Origin: Myceligenerans indicum
GTDB taxonomy: Bacteria > Actinomycetota > Actinomycetes > Actinomycetales > Cellulomonadaceae
Direction of reading: 5' to 3'
Assembly (NCBI RefSeq): GCF_016742955.1
Contig: NZ_JABBYC010000043.1
Span: forward strand, 1-39,566
Length of the DNA stretch: 39,566 nucleotides
Below, piece after piece: positions 17,337 to 26,483 of this stretch (positions within the stretch are counted from its first letter, which is position 1; each line of letters begins with the position of its first letter). The translations under genes were made by a program, and so were the position numbers. Below the pieces are notes generated by a model. It did not search any database and had not been told where the DNA came from. It was given only the letters and a program-made list of their open reading frames with translations.

Positions 17337-18518
17337 GTGGAGAACATCGGACTGTTGATAGTCCTCCTCATACTCGTCATCGTCGTGCTCGTCGCACTGT
17401 CGCGCGCGGTGCGGATCGTGCCGCAGGCGGTGGCGCTGGTCATCGAGCGGCTCGGTAAGTTCCATACGACCCTGACGCCTGGTTTCCATCTGCTGGTGCC
17501 GTTCATCGACAAGGTGCGCGCCGGCGTCGACATGCGTGAGCAGGTCGTCTCGTTCCCGCCGCAGCCGGTGATCACCAGCGACAACCTGGTGGTCGAGATC
17601 GACACGGTCATCTACTTCCAGGTGACCGACGCGCGGTCGGCCGTGTACGAGATCGCGAACTACATCACGGCGATCGAGCAGCTGACGGTCACCACGCTGC
17701 GTAACGTCATCGGTTCGATGGACCTGGAGCAGACGCTCACGAGCCGCGACCAGATCAACGGCCAGCTCCGTGGCGTGCTTGACGAGGCGACCGGCCGCTG
17801 GGGAATCCGCGTCAACCGGGTGGAGCTCAAGTCGATCGACCCGCCGGCCTCGGTGCAGGGCGCGATGGAGCAGCAGATGCGCGCCGAGCGTGACCGGCGT
17901 GCCGCGATCCTCACGGCCGAGGGTGTCAAGCAGTCCCAGATCCTGACGGCCGAGGGTGAGAAGCAGTCGGCGATCCTCAAGGCCGAGGGTACGGCGCAGT
18001 CCCGGATCCTCGAGGCGGAGGGTGAGGCACGCGCCATCCTCCAGGTGTTCGAGGCCATCCACCGCGGCAACGCGGACCCGAAGCTGCTGAGCTACCAGTA
18101 CATCCAGATGCTGCCGCAGCTCGCGAACGGCACGTCGAACACCAACTGGGTGATCCCCACCGAGTTCACCGCGGCGATGTCCAGCATCGCCAAGGGGTTC
18201 GGCGGTGGCGCGCCGTCCGGCGGTGGCGAGGGCCCGACGCCGCCGGTGACGCCCACCACGGACTACCTCACCGGGGGCAGCATCCTGCCGAGCGCGGGCG
18301 ACGCCCTGGCCGAGGCCCAGCGTCAGGCGGAGGCCGCCACGGCGGACGCGACCGAGTCCGGCACCCGTTCCGGCGCGCCGTTCGACCCGTCGGCCGAGCG
18401 GGGGCAGCGCCCGGGCGGTTCCACCCGCGCGAGCCAGACGCCGTCCCGTCCGAGCCCGCGCCCGGTCGACGGCGGCGAGGGTGAGGTGCCGCCGCCTCCG
18501 GCCCCGCCGCAGCGGTAG
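17337..18518 (+). CDS. SPFH/band 7 (stomatin-like) membrane protein
   Basis: This 393-aa protein begins with one membrane helix (NIGLLIVLLILVIVVLVAL), followed by the SPFH domain: VPQAVALVIERLGKF, TPGFHLLVPFIDKV, the conserved DMREQVVSFPPQPVITSDN and VELKSIDPPASVQGAM. A coiled region then carries four 11-residue repeats of ILxAEGxxQSx (about residues 200-245). The last 110 residues are a Gly/Pro/Ser-rich disordered tail. SPFH proteins form cage-like assemblies with NfeD partners and, in the stomatin group, influence membrane proteolysis. The GTG start is chosen because AGGAGG lies 8 nt upstream. A strong terminator follows the stop. Confidence 0.93.
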   Translation: MENIGLLIVLLILVIVVLVALSRAVRIVPQAVALVIERLGKFHTTLTPGFHLLVPFIDKVRAGVDMREQVVSFPPQPVITSDNLVVEIDTVIYFQVTDARSAVYEIANYITAIEQLTVTTLRNVIGSMDLEQTLTSRDQINGQLRGVLDEATGRWGIRVNRVELKSIDPPASVQGAMEQQMRAERDRRAAILTAEGVKQSQILTAEGEKQSAILKAEGTAQSRILEAEGEARAILQVFEAIHRGNADPKLLSYQYIQMLPQLANGTSNTNWVIPTEFTAAMSSIAKGFGGGAPSGGGEGPTPPVTPTTDYLTGGSILPSAGDALAEAQRQAEAATADATESGTRSGAPFDPSAERGQRPGGSTRASQTPSRPSPRPVDGGEGEVPPPPAPPQR

Positions 18519-18535
18519 CCCCGCGATGCCACCGG

Positions 18536-18574
18536 CCGCCCCTCCCGCGTTCCTCGCGGGAGGGGCGGTCTTTC
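18536..18574 (+). terminator. Rho-independent terminator after the SPFH gene
   Basis: A perfect 14-bp GC stem (18536-18549 with 18555-18568) closes a 5-nt TTCCT loop and is followed by TCTTTC. It begins 18 nt after the SPFH stop codon. Confidence 0.88.
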
Positions 18575-18624
18575 GTCGTCCGGCGACGGCCGTGCCCGTG
18601 CGGGAGACGACGTGCCGGGTTGCG

Positions 18625-18649
18625 GAGTGAGTGCTCACTCATTTACGCT
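18625..18649 (+). promoter_or_regulatory. tetR operator palindrome abutting a leaderless -10
   Basis: GAGTGAG-TG-CTCACTC (18625-18640) is a perfect inverted repeat of the kind bound by TetR-family proteins. Three nt later comes TACGCT (18644-18649), a TANNNT -10 ending 7 nt before GTG 18657. The operator therefore fills the region between -10 and -35 and should allow the regulator to shut off its own gene and the exporter downstream. Confidence 0.7.
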
Positions 18650-18656
18650 CGTCGTC

Positions 18657-19436
18657 GTGTCACCCGAAGCTCGACCGTTCCTGGCCCCCTCCGACGACGG
18701 CCGCCGACGTGCGGCCCCGATGTCACCGGAGGCACGTCGCGCTGCCATCGTGGACGCGGCCATGGGCCTGGTCGCCGAGCACGGCTCCGACGTCTCCACG
18801 CGAGAGCTGGCCGAGGCGGCCGGGGTCGCCGAGGGCACGCTGTTCCGCGCTTTCGGCGACAAGACCACGCTCCTGTGCGCGGTCGCGATGGAGGGGATGT
18901 TCCGCGCGTCGAATCCGCGGGGGACCCGTGACGAACTGGCCGCGGTCGATCGTTCGCTCCCCCTGGAGCAGCGGATCGAGCGCACGATCGAGGTGGGCCG
19001 GGCCCGGATGTCGGAGGCGGTGCACTGGATGCGCCTGCTGCGCCGGCTCACCCCCGATCACGAGCGGCTGCGGGAGGCTTCCCGCGAGCAGCACGAGACG
19101 ATGCACGAGATGCGCAGCACTCTCATGGCGCAGCGCGAGATGCAGCGCGCCATGACGATCGAGGGCCTCCGGTCGATCCTGGCGCCGGACGCCGACCGCC
19201 TGCGGTTCCCGGTTGACGTCGTCGTCGCCCTGCTGGAGGCCGCCATCGCGGGCACGCACGCCCGTGGCGACCACCTGTCCGATCCTCCGCCGGCGTCCGT
19301 CGTCGCGGATGCCCTGGTCCACGGGATCGTCGGCGAAAAGCGCTCGCCGGACCCGGAAGTTCCTGATAACCATGACATGCCCCCTGCCGAGCACGTCGGC
19401 GCCGAGGCGGCCTCCCACCACAGCGAGGAACTCTGA
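18657..19436 (+). CDS. TetR family transcriptional regulator of the ABC exporter
   Basis: The 259-aa protein has the TetR DNA-binding domain: RAAIVDAAMGLVAEHG, STRELAEAAGVAEGTLFRAF (helix-turn-helix) and GDKTTLL. The ligand-binding half is alpha-helical and Met/Arg-rich and cannot be assigned a ligand. An N-terminal arm of about 20 residues precedes the domain, and the C-terminus has a His-containing tail ending SHHSEEL. GTG 18657 is selected by the leaderless -10 and operator upstream. The stop is directly followed by the ATG of the exporter gene, so regulator and exporter are one transcript and probably a drug-responsive, self-repressed unit. Confidence 0.93.
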   Translation: MSPEARPFLAPSDDGRRRAAPMSPEARRAAIVDAAMGLVAEHGSDVSTRELAEAAGVAEGTLFRAFGDKTTLLCAVAMEGMFRASNPRGTRDELAAVDRSLPLEQRIERTIEVGRARMSEAVHWMRLLRRLTPDHERLREASREQHETMHEMRSTLMAQREMQRAMTIEGLRSILAPDADRLRFPVDVVVALLEAAIAGTHARGDHLSDPPPASVVADALVHGIVGEKRSPDPEVPDNHDMPPAEHVGAEAASHHSEEL

Positions 19437-21203
19437 ATGCTCGTCATGCTCATGCGCAGGTACCTGCGCCCGTACGGAGCGGCGGTGGCCCTGCTGCTCG
19501 TCCTCCAGCTCCTGCAGACGCTGGCCAACCTCTACCTGCCCTCGCTCAACGCCGACATCATCGACAACGGCGTGACGCAGGGCGACATCGCCTACATCTG
19601 GCACACCGGTGGCTGGATGCTCGGCGTGAGCCTGCTGCAGGCCGTCGCGGCGGTGGGTGCCGTGTACCTCGGCGCGAAGGCGGCCACGGCGTTCGGCCAC
19701 GACGTGCGGCGGGACCTGTTCTCGCGCGTCCAGACGTTCAGCTCCCGTGAGGTGGGGCAGTTCGGCGCGCCGACGCTCATCACCCGCACCACCAACGACG
19801 TCCAGCAGGTCCAGCAGGTGCTGATCATGATGTTCACGATCATGGTCATGGCACCGATCATGCTGGTGGGCGGCGTGATCATGGCGCTGCAGGAGGACGC
19901 CGAGCTGTCCTTGCTGCTGCTGGTCGTGGTTCCGGTGCTGGGGGTGTCCGTGGGGCTGCTGATGTGGCGCATGGTGCCCTACTTCAAGGCCATGCAGGGC
20001 CGGATCGACACGATCAACGGTGTGCTGCGCGAGCAGATCACCGGCCTGCGCGTGGTGCGGGCGTTCGTCCGCGAGCGGCGTGAGGCCGAGCGGTTCGACG
20101 TCGCCAACGGGGCCCTCTACGACACGTCGCTCGGGGCGGGCAAGCTCATGGCGATGGCCTTCCCGATGGTCATGCTCATCATGAACCTGTCCAGCGTGGC
20201 CGTGCTCTGGTTCGGTGCCGGGCGCATCAGCTCGGGCGAGATGCAGATCGGTGCGCTGACGGCGTTCATCGCGTACCTGATGTTCATCCTCATGGCCGTG
20301 ATGATGTCGACGATGATGGTGATGATGCTGCCGCGCGCGGCCGTCGCGGCGGGTCGCATCGCCGAGGTGCTCGGCACGGAGACGTCGGTCCGTGAACCGG
20401 ACGCCCCGGCATCGCTGAGCAGCCTGTCCGGCGGCGCCGGCCCGCGCGGCCTGGTGACGTTCGAGGACGTGACCTTCGGGTACCCGGGAGCGGAGGAGCC
20501 CGTGCTGCACGGGCTGAGCTTCACGGCACGCCCGGGCGAGACCACGGCGATCATCGGTTCGACGGGAGCGGGCAAGACCACCCTGCTCAACCTGGTGCCG
20601 CGGCTGTTCGACGTGACCGGGGGGCGCGTCCTGATCGACGGCGTCGACGTGCGGGACCTGAGCACCGAGGACCTGGGGTCGCTGCTGGGCATGGTCCCGC
20701 AGAAGGCGTTCCTGTTCAGCGGCACGATCGCCGGCAACCTGCGGTACGGCAAGCCGGACGCGACCGACTCGCAGATGTGGCAGGCCCTGGAGATCACGCA
20801 GGCGCGGGACTTCGTGGAGGCGCTGCCCGAGGGGCTGGAGGCGCCGGTCGGCCAGGGCGGCAGCACGTTCTCCGGTGGCCAGCGACAGCGCCTGGCGATG
20901 GCGCGTGCGGTGGTCCGCGAGCCGAAGGTCTATCTCTTCGACGACTCGTTCTCCGCGCTGGACTACGCCACCGACGCGCGGCTCCGGGCCGCCATGGAAC
21001 CGCGGACCCAGGAATCCACGGTCATCGTCGTGGCGCAGCGGGTCGCGACCATCCGGGGCGCCGACCAGATCCTCGTGCTCGACCACGGACGGATCGTCGG
21101 ACGCGGGATGCACCATGAGCTGCTCGACCGGGACCACCCCCGGTACAGCGAGACCTACGAGGAGATCGTGACGAGCCAGATGACACTGGAGGAGGCGGCA
21201 TGA
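19437..21203 (+). CDS. ABC exporter half-transporter with degenerate catalytic site
   Basis: The 588-aa protein has a six-helix type IV ABC exporter domain (about residues 10-310) and an ATPase domain with GSTGAGKTT, Q-loop VPQKAF, signature TFSGGQRQRLAMARA and Walker B VYLFDDSFSALD. The catalytic Glu after Walker B is replaced by Asp (DD), as in TM287, BmrC-type and PatA-type subunits. Its signature motif is intact. The sixth-helix region is very Met-rich (about residues 285-300, MAVMMSTMMVMMLP). It starts immediately after the tetR stop and overlaps the next gene by ATGA, the order usual for heterodimeric multidrug exporters. Confidence 0.95.
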   Translation: MLVMLMRRYLRPYGAAVALLLVLQLLQTLANLYLPSLNADIIDNGVTQGDIAYIWHTGGWMLGVSLLQAVAAVGAVYLGAKAATAFGHDVRRDLFSRVQTFSSREVGQFGAPTLITRTTNDVQQVQQVLIMMFTIMVMAPIMLVGGVIMALQEDAELSLLLLVVVPVLGVSVGLLMWRMVPYFKAMQGRIDTINGVLREQITGLRVVRAFVRERREAERFDVANGALYDTSLGAGKLMAMAFPMVMLIMNLSSVAVLWFGAGRISSGEMQIGALTAFIAYLMFILMAVMMSTMMVMMLPRAAVAAGRIAEVLGTETSVREPDAPASLSSLSGGAGPRGLVTFEDVTFGYPGAEEPVLHGLSFTARPGETTAIIGSTGAGKTTLLNLVPRLFDVTGGRVLIDGVDVRDLSTEDLGSLLGMVPQKAFLFSGTIAGNLRYGKPDATDSQMWQALEITQARDFVEALPEGLEAPVGQGGSTFSGGQRQRLAMARAVVREPKVYLFDDSFSALDYATDARLRAAMEPRTQESTVIVVAQRVATIRGADQILVLDHGRIVGRGMHHELLDRDHPRYSETYEEIVTSQMTLEEAA

Positions 21204-23299
21204 CCGACACTGGCGGCATGAGCGCGCAGGACGGAACGCCGTCGGGCACGACCTCCACGGAGACGTCCGACGAGGAGACGATGCGTGAGGCCTCGCGCAG
21301 CGGAGCCCGGCGCGGCCCCGGGCACGGCCCGATGGGCGGCATGGGCATGCCTGCCGAGAAGGCGCTCGACTTCTCCGGATCCCTGAAGCGCTTCGTCGCG
21401 GTCATGCGTCCGGAGCGTGCCCGGGTCATCGTCCTGACGCTGTTCGGCGTGATCTCGGTCGCGCTGACGGTCGCGGGCCCCAAGATCCTGGGCACGGCGA
21501 CGAACATCATCTTCAACGGCGTGGTCGGCAGCATGCTCGCCGGCCAGGTCCCGGCGGGCACGCCGCTCGAGGACGTGGTGACGGGCCTGCGGGCCCGCGG
21601 CGAGGACCAGCTGGCCGACATGCTCTCGGGCATGCATGGCGTGGTGGTCGGTCAGGGGATCGACACCGGACAGCTGGTCACCGTCCTGTCCTGGGCCGTG
21701 GCCGTGTATGCGGCAGCCTTCGTGTTCGGCTGGCTGCAGGCGCGGATCACGGCGGTCGCCGTGCAGAACACGATGCGCCGGCTGCGGGACGACGTCGAGG
21801 CCAAGCTGCACCGCATCCCGCTGTCCTACGTGGACAAGCAGCGGCGCGGTGAGATCCTCTCGCGCGTCACCAACGACATCGACAACGCCTCCCAGACGGC
21901 TACCCAGACGCTCGCGCAGCTGGTCACGTCCCTGCTGACCGTCGTGGGCGTGCTGGCCATGATGTTCTGGATCTCGTGGATCCTGGCGCTGGTGGCGCTC
22001 GTGACGGTGCCGCTGTCGGTGGTGGTCACGATGCAGATCGCCAAGCGCAGCCAGCCGCAGTTCATCAAGCAGTGGTCCAGCACGGGCAAGCTCAACGCGC
22101 ACATCGAGGAGATGTTCACCGGGCACTCGCTGGTGCGGGTGTACGGGCAGCAGCGCACGGCGGCCGAGACGTTCGCGCAGGAGAACGAGAACCTGCACGC
22201 CGCGACCCGCAAGGCCCAGTTTATCTCGGGCACGATGCAGCCGTCCATGGGCTTCATCGGCAACCTCAACTACGTCGTGATCGCCGTGGTGGGTGGTCTG
22301 CGCGTGGCGTCCGGGCAGCTGAGCATCGGTGACGTGCAGGCGTTCATCCAGTACTCGCGCCAGTTCACCCAGCCGCTGACGCAGGTCGCCTCGATGATGA
22401 ACCTGCTGCAGTCGGGCGTGGCGTCGATCGAGCGGGTCTTCGACCTGCTCGACGCCCCGGAGCAGGAGCCGGACCCGGCCCGCCCGGTGGCGCCGGGAGA
22501 CGGCGGGCCGGTGCGGGGCCGTGTCGTGTTCGACGGCGTCGAGTTCTCCTACACGCCTGACAAGCCGCTGATCACCGGTCTGGACCTGACGGCGGAGCCG
22601 GGGCAGACGGTGGCGATCGTCGGTCCGACGGGTGCGGGCAAGACGACCCTGGTGAACCTCCTGATGCGGTTCTACGAGGTGAACGCCGGCCGGATCACGC
22701 TGGACGGCGTCGACACGCGCGAGATGACGCGTGACGCGCTGCGCGGCAGCATCGGCATGGTGCTTCAGGACACGTGGCTGTTCAAGGGCTCCATCGAGGA
22801 GAACCTGCGCTACGGCGTGCGGCGCGACCTCACGGACGAGGAGTTCCTGGAGGCTGCCCGGGCCACGCACGTGGACCCGTTCGTGCGCACCCTCCCGGAC
22901 GGCTACGAGACCCAGATCGACGACGAGGGCTCCAGCTTGTCGGCGGGGGAGAAGCAGCTCCTGACGATCGCCCGGGCGTTCCTCGCGGACCCGGAGATCC
23001 TGGTGCTCGACGAGGCCACGAGCTCCGTGGACACGCGTACCGAGGTGCTGGTCCAGGAGGCGATGCACCGGCTGCGCCAGGGGCGCACGGCGTTCGTCAT
23101 CGCGCACCGGCTGTCCACGATCCGCGACGCCGACGTGATCCTCGTGATGGAGCACGGCGACATCGTGGAGCAGGGCTCCCACGAGCAGCTGCTGGAGGCC
23201 GGAGGGGCGTACGCGCGCCTCTACGAGAGCCAGTTCGTGGCTCCGGTGGGGGTGCAGGAGGCGCCGCTGGCGGACGAGGGGACCCCGGCTCCGGCCTGA
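21200..23299 (+). CDS. ABC exporter half-transporter, partner with canonical Walker B
   Basis: The 699-aa partner has an N-terminal hydrophilic extension of about 55 residues with Gly/Met (GHGPMGGMGMPAEKALD), six membrane helices (with a long extracytoplasmic insertion around residues 110-150) and an ATPase domain: GPTGAGKTT, LQDTWLF, Walker B ILVLDEATSSVD with catalytic Glu, and IAHRLSTI. Its signature is SLSAGEKQLL in place of LSGGQ. So the site built from its Walker motifs and the partner's intact signature is active, and the other is degenerate, the arrangement of TM288-type subunits. The substrate is unknown; multidrug export is the usual role. Confidence 0.95.
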   Translation: MTDTGGMSAQDGTPSGTTSTETSDEETMREASRSGARRGPGHGPMGGMGMPAEKALDFSGSLKRFVAVMRPERARVIVLTLFGVISVALTVAGPKILGTATNIIFNGVVGSMLAGQVPAGTPLEDVVTGLRARGEDQLADMLSGMHGVVVGQGIDTGQLVTVLSWAVAVYAAAFVFGWLQARITAVAVQNTMRRLRDDVEAKLHRIPLSYVDKQRRGEILSRVTNDIDNASQTATQTLAQLVTSLLTVVGVLAMMFWISWILALVALVTVPLSVVVTMQIAKRSQPQFIKQWSSTGKLNAHIEEMFTGHSLVRVYGQQRTAAETFAQENENLHAATRKAQFISGTMQPSMGFIGNLNYVVIAVVGGLRVASGQLSIGDVQAFIQYSRQFTQPLTQVASMMNLLQSGVASIERVFDLLDAPEQEPDPARPVAPGDGGPVRGRVVFDGVEFSYTPDKPLITGLDLTAEPGQTVAIVGPTGAGKTTLVNLLMRFYEVNAGRITLDGVDTREMTRDALRGSIGMVLQDTWLFKGSIEENLRYGVRRDLTDEEFLEAARATHVDPFVRTLPDGYETQIDDEGSSLSAGEKQLLTIARAFLADPEILVLDEATSSVDTRTEVLVQEAMHRLRQGRTAFVIAHRLSTIRDADVILVMEHGDIVEQGSHEQLLEAGGAYARLYESQFVAPVGVQEAPLADEGTPAPA

Positions 23300-23302
23300 G
23301 CG

Positions 23303-23332
23303 TTGGCGTAAATGCGGCGTCCGTCCTAGTTT
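23303..23332 (+). promoter_or_regulatory. Sigma-70-like promoter of the large membrane protein
   Basis: TTGGCG (-35, 23303-23308) and TAGTTT (-10, 23327-23332) are separated by 18 bp, starting just after the exporter stop. A transcript start near 23339 leaves a leader of about 33 nt that holds GGAAGG before ATG 23372. Confidence 0.45.
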
Positions 23333-23371
23333 GGGAATGTTCTCGTCCCCGACGTGTCATGGAAGGCACGC

Positions 23372-26365
23372 ATGAGCGACATGCGCGAGCCGGACCCGCA
23401 GCCCGCCACCCAGCCCGAACCGCCCGCCGAGCCGTCCGCCGAGCAGCCCGCAGGGCCGCCCGGCGGGCGGACGCCCGAGACGCAGGCGGTCCGCCGGGAG
23501 GAGCCCGTCGGCCGGCACGTCCCGGTCGCCCCCGGCCAGGACATCCTCGAACTGCGGATCCACGGTGTGGCGAACACGCCCCCGTACCGCATCCTCGACC
23601 TGCCCGCCGAGGAGGTGGTGCAGACCGACGGCGACGGTCTCGGCAGCTTCTGGGTGCCGACCCCGCAGGCCGATGCACGCGACCGCGAGCCGGCTCCCGG
23701 GGACGTGCGGGACCGGGAGGTCCCGGCCGGTGACCCGCACGAGATCCGCAACGACGTACGCCGCGAGGCGTACTCCTGGGGCGCGATGTCACGTCTGGGC
23801 CGGCTGCCGTTCGGCGGGGTGCTCGGCGTCGTCGGCGCGGTGGCCACCCGGGTGATGTGGGTGGCGATCGTGCCGTTCGGGCTGGCGAACGTCGGGTACT
23901 GGGCCCGGCGTATCCCGCAGGCCGGCCGCGAGCCGGGGACCGACCGCGTCCTGCCTGATCCTTCGGCGGCCATGACCAGGGTCTTCGCCCTGTTCCTCAC
24001 GCTCCTGTTCACGGCGACGACGGCCACGGTGGCCCTGTCCACGATCGGTACGCAGTGCATGGGCCTGGTCACGGGCGACACCGTCTCGGTCTGTGCGCGG
24101 ATCCCGGACGGGCTGTACTGGCTGGCCCGCGCCGACCACGGAGACCGGCTGGGCTGGTTGTCGCTGATTCCGGTGGCCACCGTGGCCGTCCTCGTGCTCA
24201 TCGCGCACAGCGGCAGCGTGAAGTTCGAGTCCCGTGTCTCCTCGCTGATGGCCGGCGAGACGGCGCCGGCCACCGACGGTCCCGCCATGCGGCGCCCCGG
24301 TTTCTGGACGCGCCGGACCGGGACGGGAACCCTGAACAGCCACCTGGCGGCGGCGCTCGGTCTCCTCTCGGCGCTCATGCTGTGGACGTCGGAACGCACG
24401 GCCTGGGCGGCCGCCCCGGGGCTCGTCGTCGTGCTGGTCGCGATCTGGGTCGTGGCGCTGCGCACCGACGACGACGGCGTCCAGGCCCAGGTGCCCCGCT
24501 GGAAGCCGCGAGCCGCGTTCGCCCTGCTCATCGGCGGAATGGTCGTCTGGGCCGGGGCGTGGGTCGCGCTCGCCCGGTCCGGCCAGCCCGCGCAGGCGCC
24601 GCGGCTGATCGGCATCGAGGCGACGCCGGGTCTGCTCGTCGTCGTGCTCACCGGGATCGCGTCGTCGGCCCTCGTCTGGCGTCGGGCCCGGCGGACCGGT
24701 CCCGTGCGGGTCATGGTCTGGCTCCTCCCGCCGGTGGCCGCGACGGCGTGCACCGCGGTGGCCACGCTCGCCGCACCGGGCGGGCAGCCGCTCCCGGTCA
24801 CGGCGCGGGCGGTCCTGCTGTCCGTGGCGGTGGCCGTGCTCGCGGTCCCCGCGGTGTGGGCGGTCGCGCGGCGCCGCGTGGCGGGCTTCCGCGCCGAGGG
24901 CTGGGCGGGTGCCGGGCCGGGGGTTCTGCTGCTGCTGTCGACGGCGTCCGCGGCGGTCTTCTCCAGCCTTGTCGTCGTGGGGGTCCAGTGGTACCTGCGG
25001 GCCGCTCCCACGGGCGCCGTCGTCCCCGGCTCCCGCGGAGGGCTCTTCGTCGACGTCGTGGTGGACGCCGACCCGCGCCAGATGGTGCCCGTCCCGCCGG
25101 TGTACACGGAGTTCGGCGCCAGCGTCGCGGTCATCGTGGTGGTGTCCCTGGTCCTCCTGACGGCGCTGGTGGCACCGGCGGTGGTGGATGCCGTGCGCAG
25201 CGGCACCCTGTGGATCCCGCCGGCGCCCGACACGTCCGGGCCGAGCCGTGGCCCCGGGGCCCGCGCCGCACGAGCGGCCGGCCGCGGGCTTCCCGGTGCG
25301 CGTCCCGGCGACCTGATCAACCCGGAACTGCTCACCATGGCCGCCCGTCGCGCGTTGCGTGCCCGCCAGCTCGCCGCGATGACCCACCGCTCGGAACTCG
25401 CGGTGGCGGCCCTGGCCGTGGCGTCCTGGCTCGCCCTGGTGGCCACCGTGCCGCTCGCCGTGCCGCCCGAGAGCCTCGACGGTGCCGGCGTGGCGGCGCT
25501 GCCGAGCCTGCTCGGCGACGCGTCCGGCCTGTTCGCGGTGCCGTCCTGGCTCACCGACCTGGCGGTGCCGATGCTCGGCACGCTCTCGTTCGCCCTGGTC
25601 GCCAGTGCTCTGGTGGGAGCGGTGGACAACACGGGCCGCCCCTGGGGGCTGCTGTGGGACGTCCTGTGTTTCCTGCCCCGCAGCGCCCACCCCTTCGGCC
25701 CGCCGAGCTATGCCGAGCGCGTGGTCCCTGAGGTGCGCGGCCGCGTGGACTCGTGGCTCACGGCGGTCGACGTCGACGACGACGCCTATCGCGAGGCCGT
25801 GGCACGGCGTCGTCGCGTGGTGCTGTCGGCGCACTCCATCGGCGGTGTCATCGCCGCCGCCGTGGTGCTGATCAGATCCGGGAACCCCGTGTACCGGCAG
25901 GTTCCCGCCGCGGGCCGGGTCGGCCTGCTCACCTACGGCGTGCAGTTGCGGCCCTACTTCGGACGGTTCTTCCCCGAACTGCTCGGACCGGGGGTGCTGG
26001 GCCTGCCCCCGGTCGGCCCGCCCGCATGGTCGGGCGACCCGTGGCGGACGGACGACGACGGTCCGGCGGCAGGCCCCGTCTCCGAGCCGAACCTGCGCGG
26101 GCTGCTGGTGCCGGAGCGGCATCCGGGCGATGCCGTGGACGGGTCCGGGCACGACGGCGTGCCCGCCTGGGTCAACCTCTGGCGGCGCACGGACTTCCTG
26201 GGGTTCCCGGTGGTGGGGTACGAGCCGAACGACATCGACCGCGGCGCCGAGGAGGTGGACCGGTCGGCGTACCTGTTCGAGATCGCCCTGCACGGCGGCT
26301 ACCCGCGCACGGCCGCCTACCAGGAGGCGTTCGACGAGGTCGTCTCGCGGCTGGAACGCATGTGA
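23372..26365 (+). CDS. Large polytopic membrane protein with split alpha/beta-hydrolase motifs
   Basis: I recognise no named family for this 997-aa protein. It has a Pro/Glu-rich N-terminus, then LRIHGVANTPP (residues 61-71), which looks like the first strand and oxyanion HG of an alpha/beta hydrolase. About a dozen hydrophobic helices fill roughly residues 135-770. The C-terminal part has VVLSAHSIGGVIAA, a G/A-x-S-x-G-type nucleophile elbow at Ser822, and a later soluble region with TDFLGFPVVG and a final His in IALHGGYPRTAAYQEA. So one hydrolase fold may be divided by a membrane domain. ATG 23372 has GGAAGG five nt upstream; a GTG at 23354 also lies in frame. It converges on the sigma factor gene. 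Confidence 0.8.
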   Translation: MSDMREPDPQPATQPEPPAEPSAEQPAGPPGGRTPETQAVRREEPVGRHVPVAPGQDILELRIHGVANTPPYRILDLPAEEVVQTDGDGLGSFWVPTPQADARDREPAPGDVRDREVPAGDPHEIRNDVRREAYSWGAMSRLGRLPFGGVLGVVGAVATRVMWVAIVPFGLANVGYWARRIPQAGREPGTDRVLPDPSAAMTRVFALFLTLLFTATTATVALSTIGTQCMGLVTGDTVSVCARIPDGLYWLARADHGDRLGWLSLIPVATVAVLVLIAHSGSVKFESRVSSLMAGETAPATDGPAMRRPGFWTRRTGTGTLNSHLAAALGLLSALMLWTSERTAWAAAPGLVVVLVAIWVVALRTDDDGVQAQVPRWKPRAAFALLIGGMVVWAGAWVALARSGQPAQAPRLIGIEATPGLLVVVLTGIASSALVWRRARRTGPVRVMVWLLPPVAATACTAVATLAAPGGQPLPVTARAVLLSVAVAVLAVPAVWAVARRRVAGFRAEGWAGAGPGVLLLLSTASAAVFSSLVVVGVQWYLRAAPTGAVVPGSRGGLFVDVVVDADPRQMVPVPPVYTEFGASVAVIVVVSLVLLTALVAPAVVDAVRSGTLWIPPAPDTSGPSRGPGARAARAAGRGLPGARPGDLINPELLTMAARRALRARQLAAMTHRSELAVAALAVASWLALVATVPLAVPPESLDGAGVAALPSLLGDASGLFAVPSWLTDLAVPMLGTLSFALVASALVGAVDNTGRPWGLLWDVLCFLPRSAHPFGPPSYAERVVPEVRGRVDSWLTAVDVDDDAYREAVARRRRVVLSAHSIGGVIAAAVVLIRSGNPVYRQVPAAGRVGLLTYGVQLRPYFGRFFPELLGPGVLGLPPVGPPAWSGDPWRTDDDGPAAGPVSEPNLRGLLVPERHPGDAVDGSGHDGVPAWVNLWRRTDFLGFPVVGYEPNDIDRGAEEVDRSAYLFEIALHGGYPRTAAYQEAFDEVVSRLERM

Positions 26366-26366
26366 T

Positions 26367-26438
26367 CCTCGCGGACCGGTGACGTGACGCCGTTGTCGCG
26401 TCACCGGCCCGCGAGGCTTGCGCACACGGTGTGTGCGC
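26367..26438. terminator. Two tandem hairpins between convergent genes
   Basis: Hairpin 1: 18-bp arms 26367-26384 and 26399-26416 with a single mismatch. Hairpin 2: a perfect GCGCACAC/GTGTGCGC stem with a 3-nt loop (26420-26438). They begin 2 nt after the membrane-protein stop and precede the end of the sigma gene. No T-tract follows, common for high-GC actinobacteria; they can act in both directions. Confidence 0.65.
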
Positions 26439-26483
26439 CCTCGGGGGAGTCTCTGGGTCTTGCGGGATCCGCGCGGCGGTGGC

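Noticed and set aside
18723..21137. 804-codon minus-strand frame across tetR and the first exporter gene
   Set aside because: It is His/Arg/Asp-rich low-complexity sequence opposite two clear genes; it is a shadow.
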